From: Bacteroidales bacterium
GTDB taxonomy: Bacteria; Bacteroidota; Bacteroidia; Bacteroidales; UBA932
NCBI GenBank assembly: GCA_017455065.1
Contig: JAFTBU010000031.1
Span: forward strand, 1 to 43,220
Reading direction: 5' to 3'
DNA length: 43,220 bases
Shown here: positions 8,801 through 15,099 of the stretch, one piece after another
Numbering within the stretch: position 1 is the first letter of the stretch
How the letters are laid out: every line of letters begins with the position of its first letter
Notes under the pieces: model-generated
What the model was told of the DNA's origin: nothing
Database searches by the model: none
Seen by the model: the letters and a program-made list of their open reading frames with translations, nothing else
Position numbers and translations under genes: made by a program

Positions 8801-9227
8801 ATGCCCCGGCGGCTATGTGCTCAGCCTCCAGGGCGGAGACGTCACCCTGCGCAAGGAAGACTATGAGATCCACTCCGAGGACATGCCGGGCTGGCTCGTC
8901 GCTTCCGACGGCCCCCTGACCATCGCCCTGGACATCACCATGACTCCCGAGCTCATCGAAGAGGGTATAGCCCGCGAGCTCGTGCGTCCCATCCAGAATC
9001 TCCGCAAGGCCCACGGCCTGGAGGTTACGGACAGGATTGATACCGTCATTTACGCCGAAGGCCAGGCCCTCGAGGACATCGAGGCCTCGCTCAAGAATTT
9101 CAAGGACTATGTCTGCACCCAGACCCTGTCCCGCAGCCTCGCTCTCAAGCCTCTCGCCGAGGCCGGTGCGGATGCCGACCGGGTGGAATGGGGGGACCAG
9201 GATATAGCGATTAAGATAACCAACTAA
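5880..9227 (+). CDS. ileS: Isoleucyl-tRNA synthetase
   Basis: It charges tRNA-Ile with isoleucine in the cytoplasm. At 1115 residues it has the size of the longer, eukaryote-like IleRS class. The Rossmann-fold signature is GPPSANGMPGIHH (GIHH at residues 55-58 in place of HIGH), and the second signature is KMSKR at 661-665. Editing-domain landmarks are TTTPWTLPSN and DGTGIVHIAPTFGADD. The anticodon-binding region follows, including DDFSNWYVRLNKKR. The C-terminal extension is rich in Lys and Asp. No frame interruption is seen. The DksA-like gene follows after 13 bp. Confidence 0.97.
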   Translation: MTFKEYKGLDLVSAGNDILRRWKEMGAFDKSLAIREGAPEFIFFEGPPSANGMPGIHHVMARSIKDAVCRYKTQTGFKVRRRAGWDTHGLPVELGVEKKLGITKEDIGSKISVADYNRTCREEVMKYTAEWRTLTDRIGYWVDMDDPYITYDNRYIETLWWLLKDIYDKGYLYKGKSIQPYSPAAGTGLSTHELNQPGCYRDVKDTTVCVQFKVVGEEDLYFLAWTTTPWTLPSNTALCVGPNIDYVKVRSTNPYTGAPATYILAQALVGAWFNDKVAYEVLPGTFKGSELVGMKYEQLIPWFRPDEGAFRVIPGDYVTTEDGTGIVHIAPTFGADDAKVARLAGVPGLYVTDKDGAPQAQVDPQGRFYRVEDLDPAYVADRVSESYREWAGRYVKNAYDASLPADAPTLDVDLCVMLKAAGKAFRIEKHLHTYPHCWRTDKPVLYYPLNSWFIKATAVREKMMELNTQITWKPEATGTGRFGKWLESIQDWNLSRSRYWGTPLPIWRTEDGKEEICIGTVAQLYAEIDKAVEAGFMKENPFKALGFDPADMSKENYDKIDLHRPYVDNIFLVSPSGRKMTRETDLIDVWFDSGSMPYAQTGLRGKDSPDFGCTADFIAEGVDQTRGWFYTLHAIHTMVSGTPAFKRVISNGLVLDKKGEKMSKRLGNAVDPFKALDTYGPDALRWYMLTNAQPWDNLRFDEAGVEEVRRKFFGTLYNTYSLFAVYANIDDFDPAAPAVPAAKRPEFDKWMLSKLNTLIRKVRECYEDYDITDAGRLIQDFVCDDFSNWYVRLNKKRIWVSGMSDDKLSAFQTIYEVLKTVAILSSPIAPFYMDKLWLDLVPGSESVHFEFMPSADLSLVDEDLEERMALAQKSCSMVLALRKKVAINVKKPLPRLMIPVISEKVRAQLEAVKQVILTEVNVKEAQFITDTTGVITKKIKPNFKTLGKIYGPRMKEIAAAFATLSQQQISDMEKCPGGYVLSLQGGDVTLRKEDYEIHSEDMPGWLVASDGPLTIALDITMTPELIEEGIARELVRPIQNLRKAHGLEVTDRIDTVIYAEGQALEDIEASLKNFKDYVCTQTLSRSLALKPLAEAGADADRVEWGDQDIAIKITN

Positions 9228-9240
9228 ATCATAAATAGTT

Positions 9241-9642
9241 ATGGCAGACAATATCAGGATCCGCTACTCTGATGAGGAGCTTGAGGAATTCAGGACCATT
9301 ATCCTGGAAAAACTCGAGAAGGCCAAGGCTGAGTACAACACCTTGCGTGAAGTAGTCATGCACAACGGCACTAACGACATCGAAGACACCTCCCCGTCTT
9401 TCAGGACGGTCGAGGACGACGGAGCCAACCAGCTCTCCAAGGAAGAGGCCAGCCAGCTCGCCCAGCGCCAGTACAAGTTCATCCAGAACCTGGAGGCCGC
9501 CCTCGTCCGCATCGAAAACAAGACCTACGGTATCTGCCGTGTCACAGGCAAGCTGATACCCAAGGAAAGACTCCGTCTCGTGCCTCACGCCACGCTTACG
9601 GTCGAGGCCAAGGAGATGCTTGCGAAATCAGGAAGGAACTGA
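9241..9642 (+). CDS. DksA/TraR-family protein lacking the full zinc site
   Basis: The 133-residue product has an acidic coiled-coil front half (EELEEFRTIILEKLEKAKAEY) and a C-terminal segment in the zinc-finger position (TYGICRVTGKLIPKERLRLV, then VEAKEM). This is the DksA/TraR layout. Classical DksA has four cysteines; only Cys99 remains here, so zinc binding by the standard site is unlikely. DksA-type proteins insert a coiled coil into the RNA polymerase secondary channel. Whether this degenerate form does so is inference. It is sandwiched between ileS (13 bp) and lspA (1 bp). Confidence 0.85.
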   Translation: MADNIRIRYSDEELEEFRTIILEKLEKAKAEYNTLREVVMHNGTNDIEDTSPSFRTVEDDGANQLSKEEASQLAQRQYKFIQNLEAALVRIENKTYGICRVTGKLIPKERLRLVPHATLTVEAKEMLAKSGRN

Positions 9643-9643
9643 C

Positions 9644-10204
9644 ATGCGCATCTCCAAAGGGACAAAACTCATTATCCTCTGTGTCCTGCTGGTGGTCATA
9701 GACCAGGTCATCAAAGTCCTGGTCAAGACCGGCATGGATCTCGGTGAGCAGATCTACGTGATAGGGCAGTGGTTCCGCCTCTGCTTCGTCGAAAACGAAG
9801 GCATGGCCTTCGGCATGAGCTTCGGCGGCTCTTTCGGCAAGATGCTCCTGTCGCTTTTCAGGCTCGTCCTCAGCCCTCTGCTCATCTGGTGGATATGGTC
9901 GCTGTCCCGCAAGGAAGATACACCGACCGGAGTGCTGGTCGGCCTGACACTCATCGCCGCCGGTGCGGTGGGTAACACTATCGATTCCCTCTTTTACGGG
10001 CTTATCTGGGACTATGCCCCTTTCCTGCACGGGAAAGTCGTGGATATGTTCTATTTCCCGTTGATCCACAACGCAGAGGGGGAAGTGGTGTTTTTCAGCC
10101 CGGTCTTCAATTTCGCCGACAGTTGTGTGACGGTGGGAGCTTTCTACCTGGCGTTGTTCCAGTGGAGATTTTTCAGCTCCGCCGATGATAAAAAAAAGAA
10201 ATGA
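9644..10204 (+). CDS. lspA: Prolipoprotein signal peptidase (signal peptidase II)
   Basis: LspA removes the signal peptide from diacylated prolipoproteins in the inner membrane. This matters here because most Sus-type proteins and propellers in the window are lipoproteins. ATG 9644 is chosen over the in-frame ATG 9620, which overlaps the preceding gene; it gives 186 residues and the start MRISKGTKL. Conserved pieces are VIDQVIK (helix 1), VENEGMAFG, GAVGNTIDS, GKVVDMFYF (catalytic Asp134) and VFNFADS (catalytic Asp159). The stretch between the two catalytic aspartates is longer than in proteobacterial LspA. The C-terminus is a run of lysines. The stop overlaps the next ATG as ATGA. Confidence 0.95.
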   Translation: MRISKGTKLIILCVLLVVIDQVIKVLVKTGMDLGEQIYVIGQWFRLCFVENEGMAFGMSFGGSFGKMLLSLFRLVLSPLLIWWIWSLSRKEDTPTGVLVGLTLIAAGAVGNTIDSLFYGLIWDYAPFLHGKVVDMFYFPLIHNAEGEVVFFSPVFNFADSCVTVGAFYLALFQWRFFSSADDKKKK

Positions 10205-11859
10205 CGTTTTCTGAAACCCTTTCCGGTGCCGATTTCCTGTCCATGGTCAGGAGCGGCGTAGCGGAGCTCGACAGGAACAGGCAGGAGATAAACGACCTGA
10301 ATGTTTTCCCTATTCCCGACGGAGATACCGGGGACAATATGTACATGACCGTTGATTCCGGTCGCAGCGCGGCCGCCGGGGCCATAGCTTCCGACGGCAG
10401 TCTGGGCGCAGTGGCGGCCGCGGTCTCCTCCGGCATGCTCCTGGGTGCCAGGGGCAATTCCGGGGTCATTCTCTCCCGCATCTTTGCAGGTATTGCCAAG
10501 GGCCTCCAGGGACGGCAGGATGCCGGTACCCCTGAATTCTGCGCCGCCCTCCGCTGCGGCGTCGAAGAGTCCTACAAGGCAGTGAGCGTGCCCGTGGAAG
10601 GCACCATCCTCACAGTATTGAAAGATTCTGTGGAGGCTGTGAGCGCGGCTGTCCCCGCGGACTTCGAATCCCTCTGGGATCTGCTGCTCCAGGAGATGGA
10701 AGCAGCCCTGGACCGCACCCCCGACCAGCTCCCCGTGCTGAAGGAAGCCGGAGTCGTGGACAGCGGCGGCGCAGGTCTCCTCTGCATCTTCCGGGGAATG
10801 GCCGACTTCCGCAATGCGGTGCAGACGGCTGTCTCCGAAGAGCCCGTCTCCACCACCGCCGCGGCGGTGAAGCCTGCGCTCAACCTCGATGCATTCACCT
10901 CCGAAAGCGAGCTCACATTTGGCTATTGCACCGAATTCCTCCTCCGTCTCCAGAGCTCCAAGGTCGACCTGGACAGCTTCGACGAGAGCGAGATCCGGGA
11001 TTACCTGGTCTCCGTCGGAGATTCGGTGGTGTGCTTCCGCGACGGCAGCATCGTAAAGGTCCACGTGCACACCAAGACCCCCGGAGAGATACTCAACCAT
11101 TGCCAGAAATACGGAGAGTACCTGACCCTCAAGATAGAGAACATGACCCTCCAGCACCACGAGACCACCATACAGAACAACTTCCGCAAGACCCGCAAGC
11201 CCTGCGGCATAGTGGTGGTGGCTTCGGGCGCGGGCCTCGTGAACGCGTTCCGGGAAGCCGGTGCGGACGAGGTGATCGAGGGAGGACAGACCATGAACCC
11301 TTCGGCAGGCAGCTTCATCGAGGCCTTCGAAAGGATAGACGCCGACACCATCTACGTCTTCCCCAACAACTCCAACATACTCCTGACTGCCCGCCAGGCG
11401 GCCGGGATGTATGAAAAATCCCGCGTCGTGGTCTTCGAGTCCAAGAACATAGGCGCCGGCTACGTGGCCACTGCTTCCATTGACAAATCTTCAAAGGATG
11501 TGGACGCCACAGTGGCCGCGGTGGAAGAGACCATGAGCCATGTCACCTGCGCCCAGGTGACCCATGCCACCAGGAATTCCACCATGGACGGCCTGGACAT
11601 CAAGGAAGGGGACTTCCTCGGGATATCTTCCGGAAAGATACTGATAGATGAAGCCACCCCGGAACAAGTGCTCCTGGCTCTCTGCAAGGAGCTCGGTGCG
11701 GTCGACCATGACGTGGCCCTGATCATCTACGGCTCCGAGGCGGACCCGGAGGCGGCGGCCACGCTTCCCGCAAGGCTCGCTGCGACCTGCCCCATGACCG
11801 AATTCATACTGACCGACGGCGGTCAGCCCGTGTATAACTACATTCTCGTACTATGTTGA
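10201..11859 (+). CDS. fakA: FakA-like DAK2-domain kinase (fatty acid kinase, ATP-binding subunit)
   Basis: In Firmicutes FakA phosphorylates fatty acids presented by FakB, giving acyl-phosphate. This 552-residue protein matches the family's usual length of about 550. The N-terminal DhaL/DAK2 domain shows the Mg-nucleotide motif IPDGDTGDNM (Asp40, Asp42, Asp45) and LLGARGNSGVILS. The middle region carries VDSGGAGL and KVHVHT. The C-terminal FakA domain includes FPNNSNILLTARQAA. The gene overlaps lspA by 4 bp and the DegV/FakB-like gene by 7 bp. With plsX and acpP four and five genes along, the context supports a lipid role rather than dihydroxyacetone kinase. Confidence 0.88.
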   Translation: MTFSETLSGADFLSMVRSGVAELDRNRQEINDLNVFPIPDGDTGDNMYMTVDSGRSAAAGAIASDGSLGAVAAAVSSGMLLGARGNSGVILSRIFAGIAKGLQGRQDAGTPEFCAALRCGVEESYKAVSVPVEGTILTVLKDSVEAVSAAVPADFESLWDLLLQEMEAALDRTPDQLPVLKEAGVVDSGGAGLLCIFRGMADFRNAVQTAVSEEPVSTTAAAVKPALNLDAFTSESELTFGYCTEFLLRLQSSKVDLDSFDESEIRDYLVSVGDSVVCFRDGSIVKVHVHTKTPGEILNHCQKYGEYLTLKIENMTLQHHETTIQNNFRKTRKPCGIVVVASGAGLVNAFREAGADEVIEGGQTMNPSAGSFIEAFERIDADTIYVFPNNSNILLTARQAAGMYEKSRVVVFESKNIGAGYVATASIDKSSKDVDATVAAVEETMSHVTCAQVTHATRNSTMDGLDIKEGDFLGISSGKILIDEATPEQVLLALCKELGAVDHDVALIIYGSEADPEAAATLPARLAATCPMTEFILTDGGQPVYNYILVLC

Positions 11860-12722
11860 CACTCTTTACGGATACCGATGCCGATTTCACCCCCAAGGTG
11901 GCGGCCGAGTACGGTTACAAGCTTATCAGCATGCCGTTCAGTATCGACGGCAAAACCACCTACCCCTACGAGGAGGAAGAGACCTTCGATTTCAAGTCTT
12001 ACTATGACCTCCTCCGCTCCGGCGTGATCCCTACGACCAGCGCCCTCAGCGAGCAATCCTACCTGAAGTATTTCGAGCCGGAATTCGCTGCCGGAAACGA
12101 TATCTTCTACGTGCATATCTCGGGCACCATGACCGCTTCCATAGCAGTGATGCGCCAGGCCGTGGAGAAGCTCAAGGCGAAATACCCGGAGCGCAAATTC
12201 TACGCCCTGGACACCTATGGGATCACCATCATAAGCTACCTTATCGCAAGGGAAGTGGGTGACCTGTTCAATGCCGGCAAGACCCCCGAGGAAGTGATGG
12301 AGTGGGGAAAGAAGGAAGTGCCCCATTTCGCCCAGTACTTCTTCGCCGACGACCTCAAGTTCTTCCGCCGCAGCGGCCGTGTCAGCGGCCTGGCAGCCAC
12401 TATGGGCGGCCTCATCGGCATACGCCCCATCATCTATATGAACGAAGAGGGCAAGATGCTCAGCATCGCCAAGGAAACCGGCCGCGTGAAGGCCGTGGAG
12501 CACCTTGTCAACAAGGTGGCGGAGCTCGGCGACGACCTGCAGCACCACCGCATCATCATCGGCCACACCGACGCAGGGGAGATAGCGAAACAGGTGGAGA
12601 ACAGGCTCCGTGAGCGCCTGGGCGCCGATCTCAACATAGAGACAGTCATGACCAATCCCACCGCCGGCGCCCATTGCGGCCCCAACGGCGTGGGAGTGGC
12701 GTTCCACGCAATACACAAGTAG
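11853..12722 (+). CDS. DegV family protein (FakB-like fatty acid-binding subunit)
   Basis: A 289-residue DegV protein. Family members bind a fatty acid and present its carboxylate to FakA. Visible landmarks are TDTDADFTP (first strand), PTTSALSEQ (the Thr-Ser motif near the carboxylate), VHISGTMTASI, FFRRSGRVSG, and the C-terminal HCGPNGVGVAFH matching the family's HxGPG motif. It overlaps the FakA-like gene by 7 bp, which strongly implies a FakA-FakB pair. The preferred chain type cannot be read from sequence. Confidence 0.88.
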   Translation: MLTLFTDTDADFTPKVAAEYGYKLISMPFSIDGKTTYPYEEEETFDFKSYYDLLRSGVIPTTSALSEQSYLKYFEPEFAAGNDIFYVHISGTMTASIAVMRQAVEKLKAKYPERKFYALDTYGITIISYLIAREVGDLFNAGKTPEEVMEWGKKEVPHFAQYFFADDLKFFRRSGRVSGLAATMGGLIGIRPIIYMNEEGKMLSIAKETGRVKAVEHLVNKVAELGDDLQHHRIIIGHTDAGEIAKQVENRLRERLGADLNIETVMTNPTAGAHCGPNGVGVAFHAIHK

Positions 12723-12724
12723 CC

Positions 12725-13849
12725 ATGATACAGGTATTGGAAGCCACGACCCGTCGGATGCAGAGGGAATTCCTGGATTTCCCAAACCGACTCTATAAAG
12801 ACTGCCCATACTATGTACCGCCCCTGTGGATGGACGAGAAGAAGATTTTCCGCAAGGATTATCTCTATCTGGAAACCAGCGATGCTGTCTATTTCAACGC
12901 CTACAAGGACGGAGTCATGTCCGGCCGCATCTCCGGTATCATCCAGCGCGCGAGCAACGAAAAGACTGGCGAGAAGCGGGTGCGTTTCACCCGTTTCGAT
13001 GTGGTCGAGGACTTCGAAGTGGCGAAAGCCCTGTTCGAGGCAGTGGAGAAATGGGCCCTGGAAAGAGGCATGGAAAAGGCCTGCGGCCCCCTGGGTTTCT
13101 CCGACCTGGAAAGGGAAGGCCTGCTCATCGACGGCTTCGACCAGATGAGCACCTTCGAAGAGCAGTACAACTATCCCTATTATCAGGATTTTATCGAACG
13201 TCTGGGCTATGCCAAGGAAGTGGACTGGTACGAGTACCGCATCAAGGCACCCGACGACGAGACCATAGCCGGCATGCACAAGATGAGCGATTTCGTCATG
13301 AAGCGCTATCATCTCAGGATGGGCCCTGCGAAAAGCGCGTCCGATTTCCTGAAGAAATACAAGGACGGCTTCTTCGAAATCCTGGACAAGTCCTACGAGA
13401 ATATCTACGGCACCGTCCCGTTCACCAAGAAGATGATACAGCTGATGGTGGACAATTTCAAGATGATACTCGACGAGAAGCACGCAGTGGTGATACTCGA
13501 CGAAAACGACAAGGTGGTGCTGATGGGAATATGCTTCCCGAGCATAGCCAAGGCGGCGAGGGTGGCCGGCGGTCACCTGACCCCCAGGGCCATATATGAG
13601 TTCCTCAAGGCGAAGCGCCATCCCGAAGTCATCGACCTCGGCCTGATCGGAGTGGACCCCGAATGGCTGAACAGGGGAGTGAGCGTCTGCGTGGCCGCCG
13701 GTCTCGCTGAAATGCTCAAGGACCCCGGCATCCAATATGCCGAGAGCAATCTCAACCTCGAGGACAATTACGCCATACAGAATCTCTGGAAACGTTTCAA
13801 CTCAGTGCGGCACAAACGCCGCCGTGCCTACATTAAACAGCTATCCTAA
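12725..13849 (+). CDS. GNAT-superfamily-like protein (YghO-type), function unknown
   Basis: ATG 12725 is preferred (374 residues). The longer frame from 12674 lies inside the upstream gene. The product resembles large YghO-like N-acyltransferase proteins found in many bacteria. It has the front motif FLDFPNRLYKDCPYYVPPL, then SGRISGIIQRASNEKTGEK, CGPLGFSDLEREGLLIDGF and YNYPYYQDFIERLGY. A C-terminal GNAT-like half follows (VDPEWLNRGVSVCVAAGLAE, ending ESNLNLEDNYAIQNLWKRFN). It sits 2 bp after the FakB-like gene and overlaps plsX by one base, so a role in acyl transfer from acyl-ACP or acyl-phosphate is plausible. No substrate can be assigned. Confidence 0.75.
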   Translation: MIQVLEATTRRMQREFLDFPNRLYKDCPYYVPPLWMDEKKIFRKDYLYLETSDAVYFNAYKDGVMSGRISGIIQRASNEKTGEKRVRFTRFDVVEDFEVAKALFEAVEKWALERGMEKACGPLGFSDLEREGLLIDGFDQMSTFEEQYNYPYYQDFIERLGYAKEVDWYEYRIKAPDDETIAGMHKMSDFVMKRYHLRMGPAKSASDFLKKYKDGFFEILDKSYENIYGTVPFTKKMIQLMVDNFKMILDEKHAVVILDENDKVVLMGICFPSIAKAARVAGGHLTPRAIYEFLKAKRHPEVIDLGLIGVDPEWLNRGVSVCVAAGLAEMLKDPGIQYAESNLNLEDNYAIQNLWKRFNSVRHKRRRAYIKQLS

Positions 13850-14868
13850 TGGTAAAACTAATCATAGACTGTTTCGGCGGCGACCACAGCCCCATGGCCA
13901 ACATAGACGGAGCCCTCTCCGCCCTTGCGTCCAACCATGATATCTCCCTCATCCTCACGGGAGACGCCAAAATCATCTCAGACTACCTTTCCGGCAAGGA
14001 ATATGACCACTCCCGCCTGGAGATAGTCGATGCACCCGAGGTGATAGGCTGTGACGAAAAGCCAACGAACGCCATACGTCTCAAGAAAGACAGCTCGATG
14101 ATACGCGCCATCCGTATGCTGCGCGACGATGACAGCATAGCCGGAATGGTCAGCACCGGCTCCACAGGCGCCCTCGTGGCGGCATCCCTCACCAGGATAG
14201 GCCGTGTACCGGGTGTCATACGTCCCGCCTTCTGCCCCATCCTGCCCACCATGACGGGTGGATTGGTAGGTGTCTGCGACAGCGGAGCCAATATGGTGGT
14301 GACGGCCGACCATCTGAGGCAGTTCGCCATAATGGCGAGCCTGTATATGGAGAATGTCTGCGGCGTGCAGAAACCCCGCGTGGCCCTGCTCAATGTGGGC
14401 AAGGAAGCCGGGAAAGGCGATGATGTCCGCCAGATGGCGTACAAACTGCTTTCCGAAACTCCCGAAATCAATTTCGTCGGCAATATGGAGAGCCGCGACC
14501 TGCTTTCAGGAGACTACAATGTAGTCGTAGCTGACGGATTCTCCGGCAACGTGCTGCTCAAGACCACCGAAGGAACCGCCGTCGAATTGATGAAAAAGGT
14601 CAAGGAAACCATCTTCTCACGCACTATCTACAAGATAGGCGCATTGTTCATGAAGAAGATGTTCCTCGACCTGAGGCAACTGATGAATTACCACAACCAC
14701 GGCGGAAGCGTGCTGCTCGGCACCTCCAAAGTGGTGGTCAAAGGACACGGCAGCAGCAATGCGGTAGCCGTGGAGAAATGCATCGACCAGGCTTACAGGA
14801 TGCATGTGAGCTCATTGAGCGCCAAAATGGAAGAAATAATACTAAAATACGAACACTATGATGCCTGA
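13849..14868 (+). CDS. plsX: Phosphate acyltransferase PlsX
   Basis: PlsX interconverts acyl-ACP and acyl-phosphate, supplying PlsY for the first step of phospholipid synthesis; it acts at the membrane surface. The 339-residue length is typical. Motifs are IIDCFGGDHSP (family MDAMGGDxxP), MVSTGSTGALVAA, LLNVGKEAGKGDD, VADGFSGNVLLKTTEG and HGGSVLLGT near the end. ATG overlaps the previous stop (TAATG), and the ACP gene starts 11 bp before this gene's stop. Confidence 0.96.
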   Translation: MVKLIIDCFGGDHSPMANIDGALSALASNHDISLILTGDAKIISDYLSGKEYDHSRLEIVDAPEVIGCDEKPTNAIRLKKDSSMIRAIRMLRDDDSIAGMVSTGSTGALVAASLTRIGRVPGVIRPAFCPILPTMTGGLVGVCDSGANMVVTADHLRQFAIMASLYMENVCGVQKPRVALLNVGKEAGKGDDVRQMAYKLLSETPEINFVGNMESRDLLSGDYNVVVADGFSGNVLLKTTEGTAVELMKKVKETIFSRTIYKIGALFMKKMFLDLRQLMNYHNHGGSVLLGTSKVVVKGHGSSNAVAVEKCIDQAYRMHVSSLSAKMEEIILKYEHYDA

Positions 14869-15097
14869 TAACATATTCGAAGAAGTGCAGAGTCTGCTCG
14901 CCAGGCAGTTGAGGCTGGACCCCGCCCAAGTCCAGATGGAATCCCAGATCAAGAAAGACCTGGGTGCGGACTCCCTCGACATACTTCAGCTGCTGATACG
15001 CATCGAAGACGATTACGGCGTGACCATACCCGATGAGGAACTGGCCACATTCAACACCGTCGCCGACGTCGTAGCCTATCTCGAAACCCTTAAATAA
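14858..15097 (+). CDS. acpP: Acyl carrier protein
   Basis: This 79-residue acidic protein has the phosphopantetheine attachment motif GADSLDILQL (Ser39), KKDLGADS before it, and DDYGVTIPDEE after it. This is the classical type II fatty acid ACP. It may start at ATG 14858 or ATG 14861. It carries acyl chains as thioesters, the substrate or product of the PlsX enzyme encoded just upstream with an 11-bp overlap. Its stop is only 2 bp from the convergent GH31 stop. A specialised ACP for this operon, rather than the sole housekeeping one, cannot be excluded. Confidence 0.93.
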   Translation: MMPDNIFEEVQSLLARQLRLDPAQVQMESQIKKDLGADSLDILQLLIRIEDDYGVTIPDEELATFNTVADVVAYLETLK

Positions 15098-15099
15098 TC

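Noticed and set aside
5916-9251. Long open frame antisense to ileS (about 1100 codons)
   Set aside because: It is the mirror of a GC-rich, strongly biased coding frame; the translation is low-complexity Gly/Val/Asp/His and matches no family, whereas the plus strand is clear IleRS.
12434-13735. Minus-strand frame of about 430 codons opposite the GNAT-like gene
   Set aside because: The plus-strand genes here are tightly packed with family motifs; the antisense frame has none.
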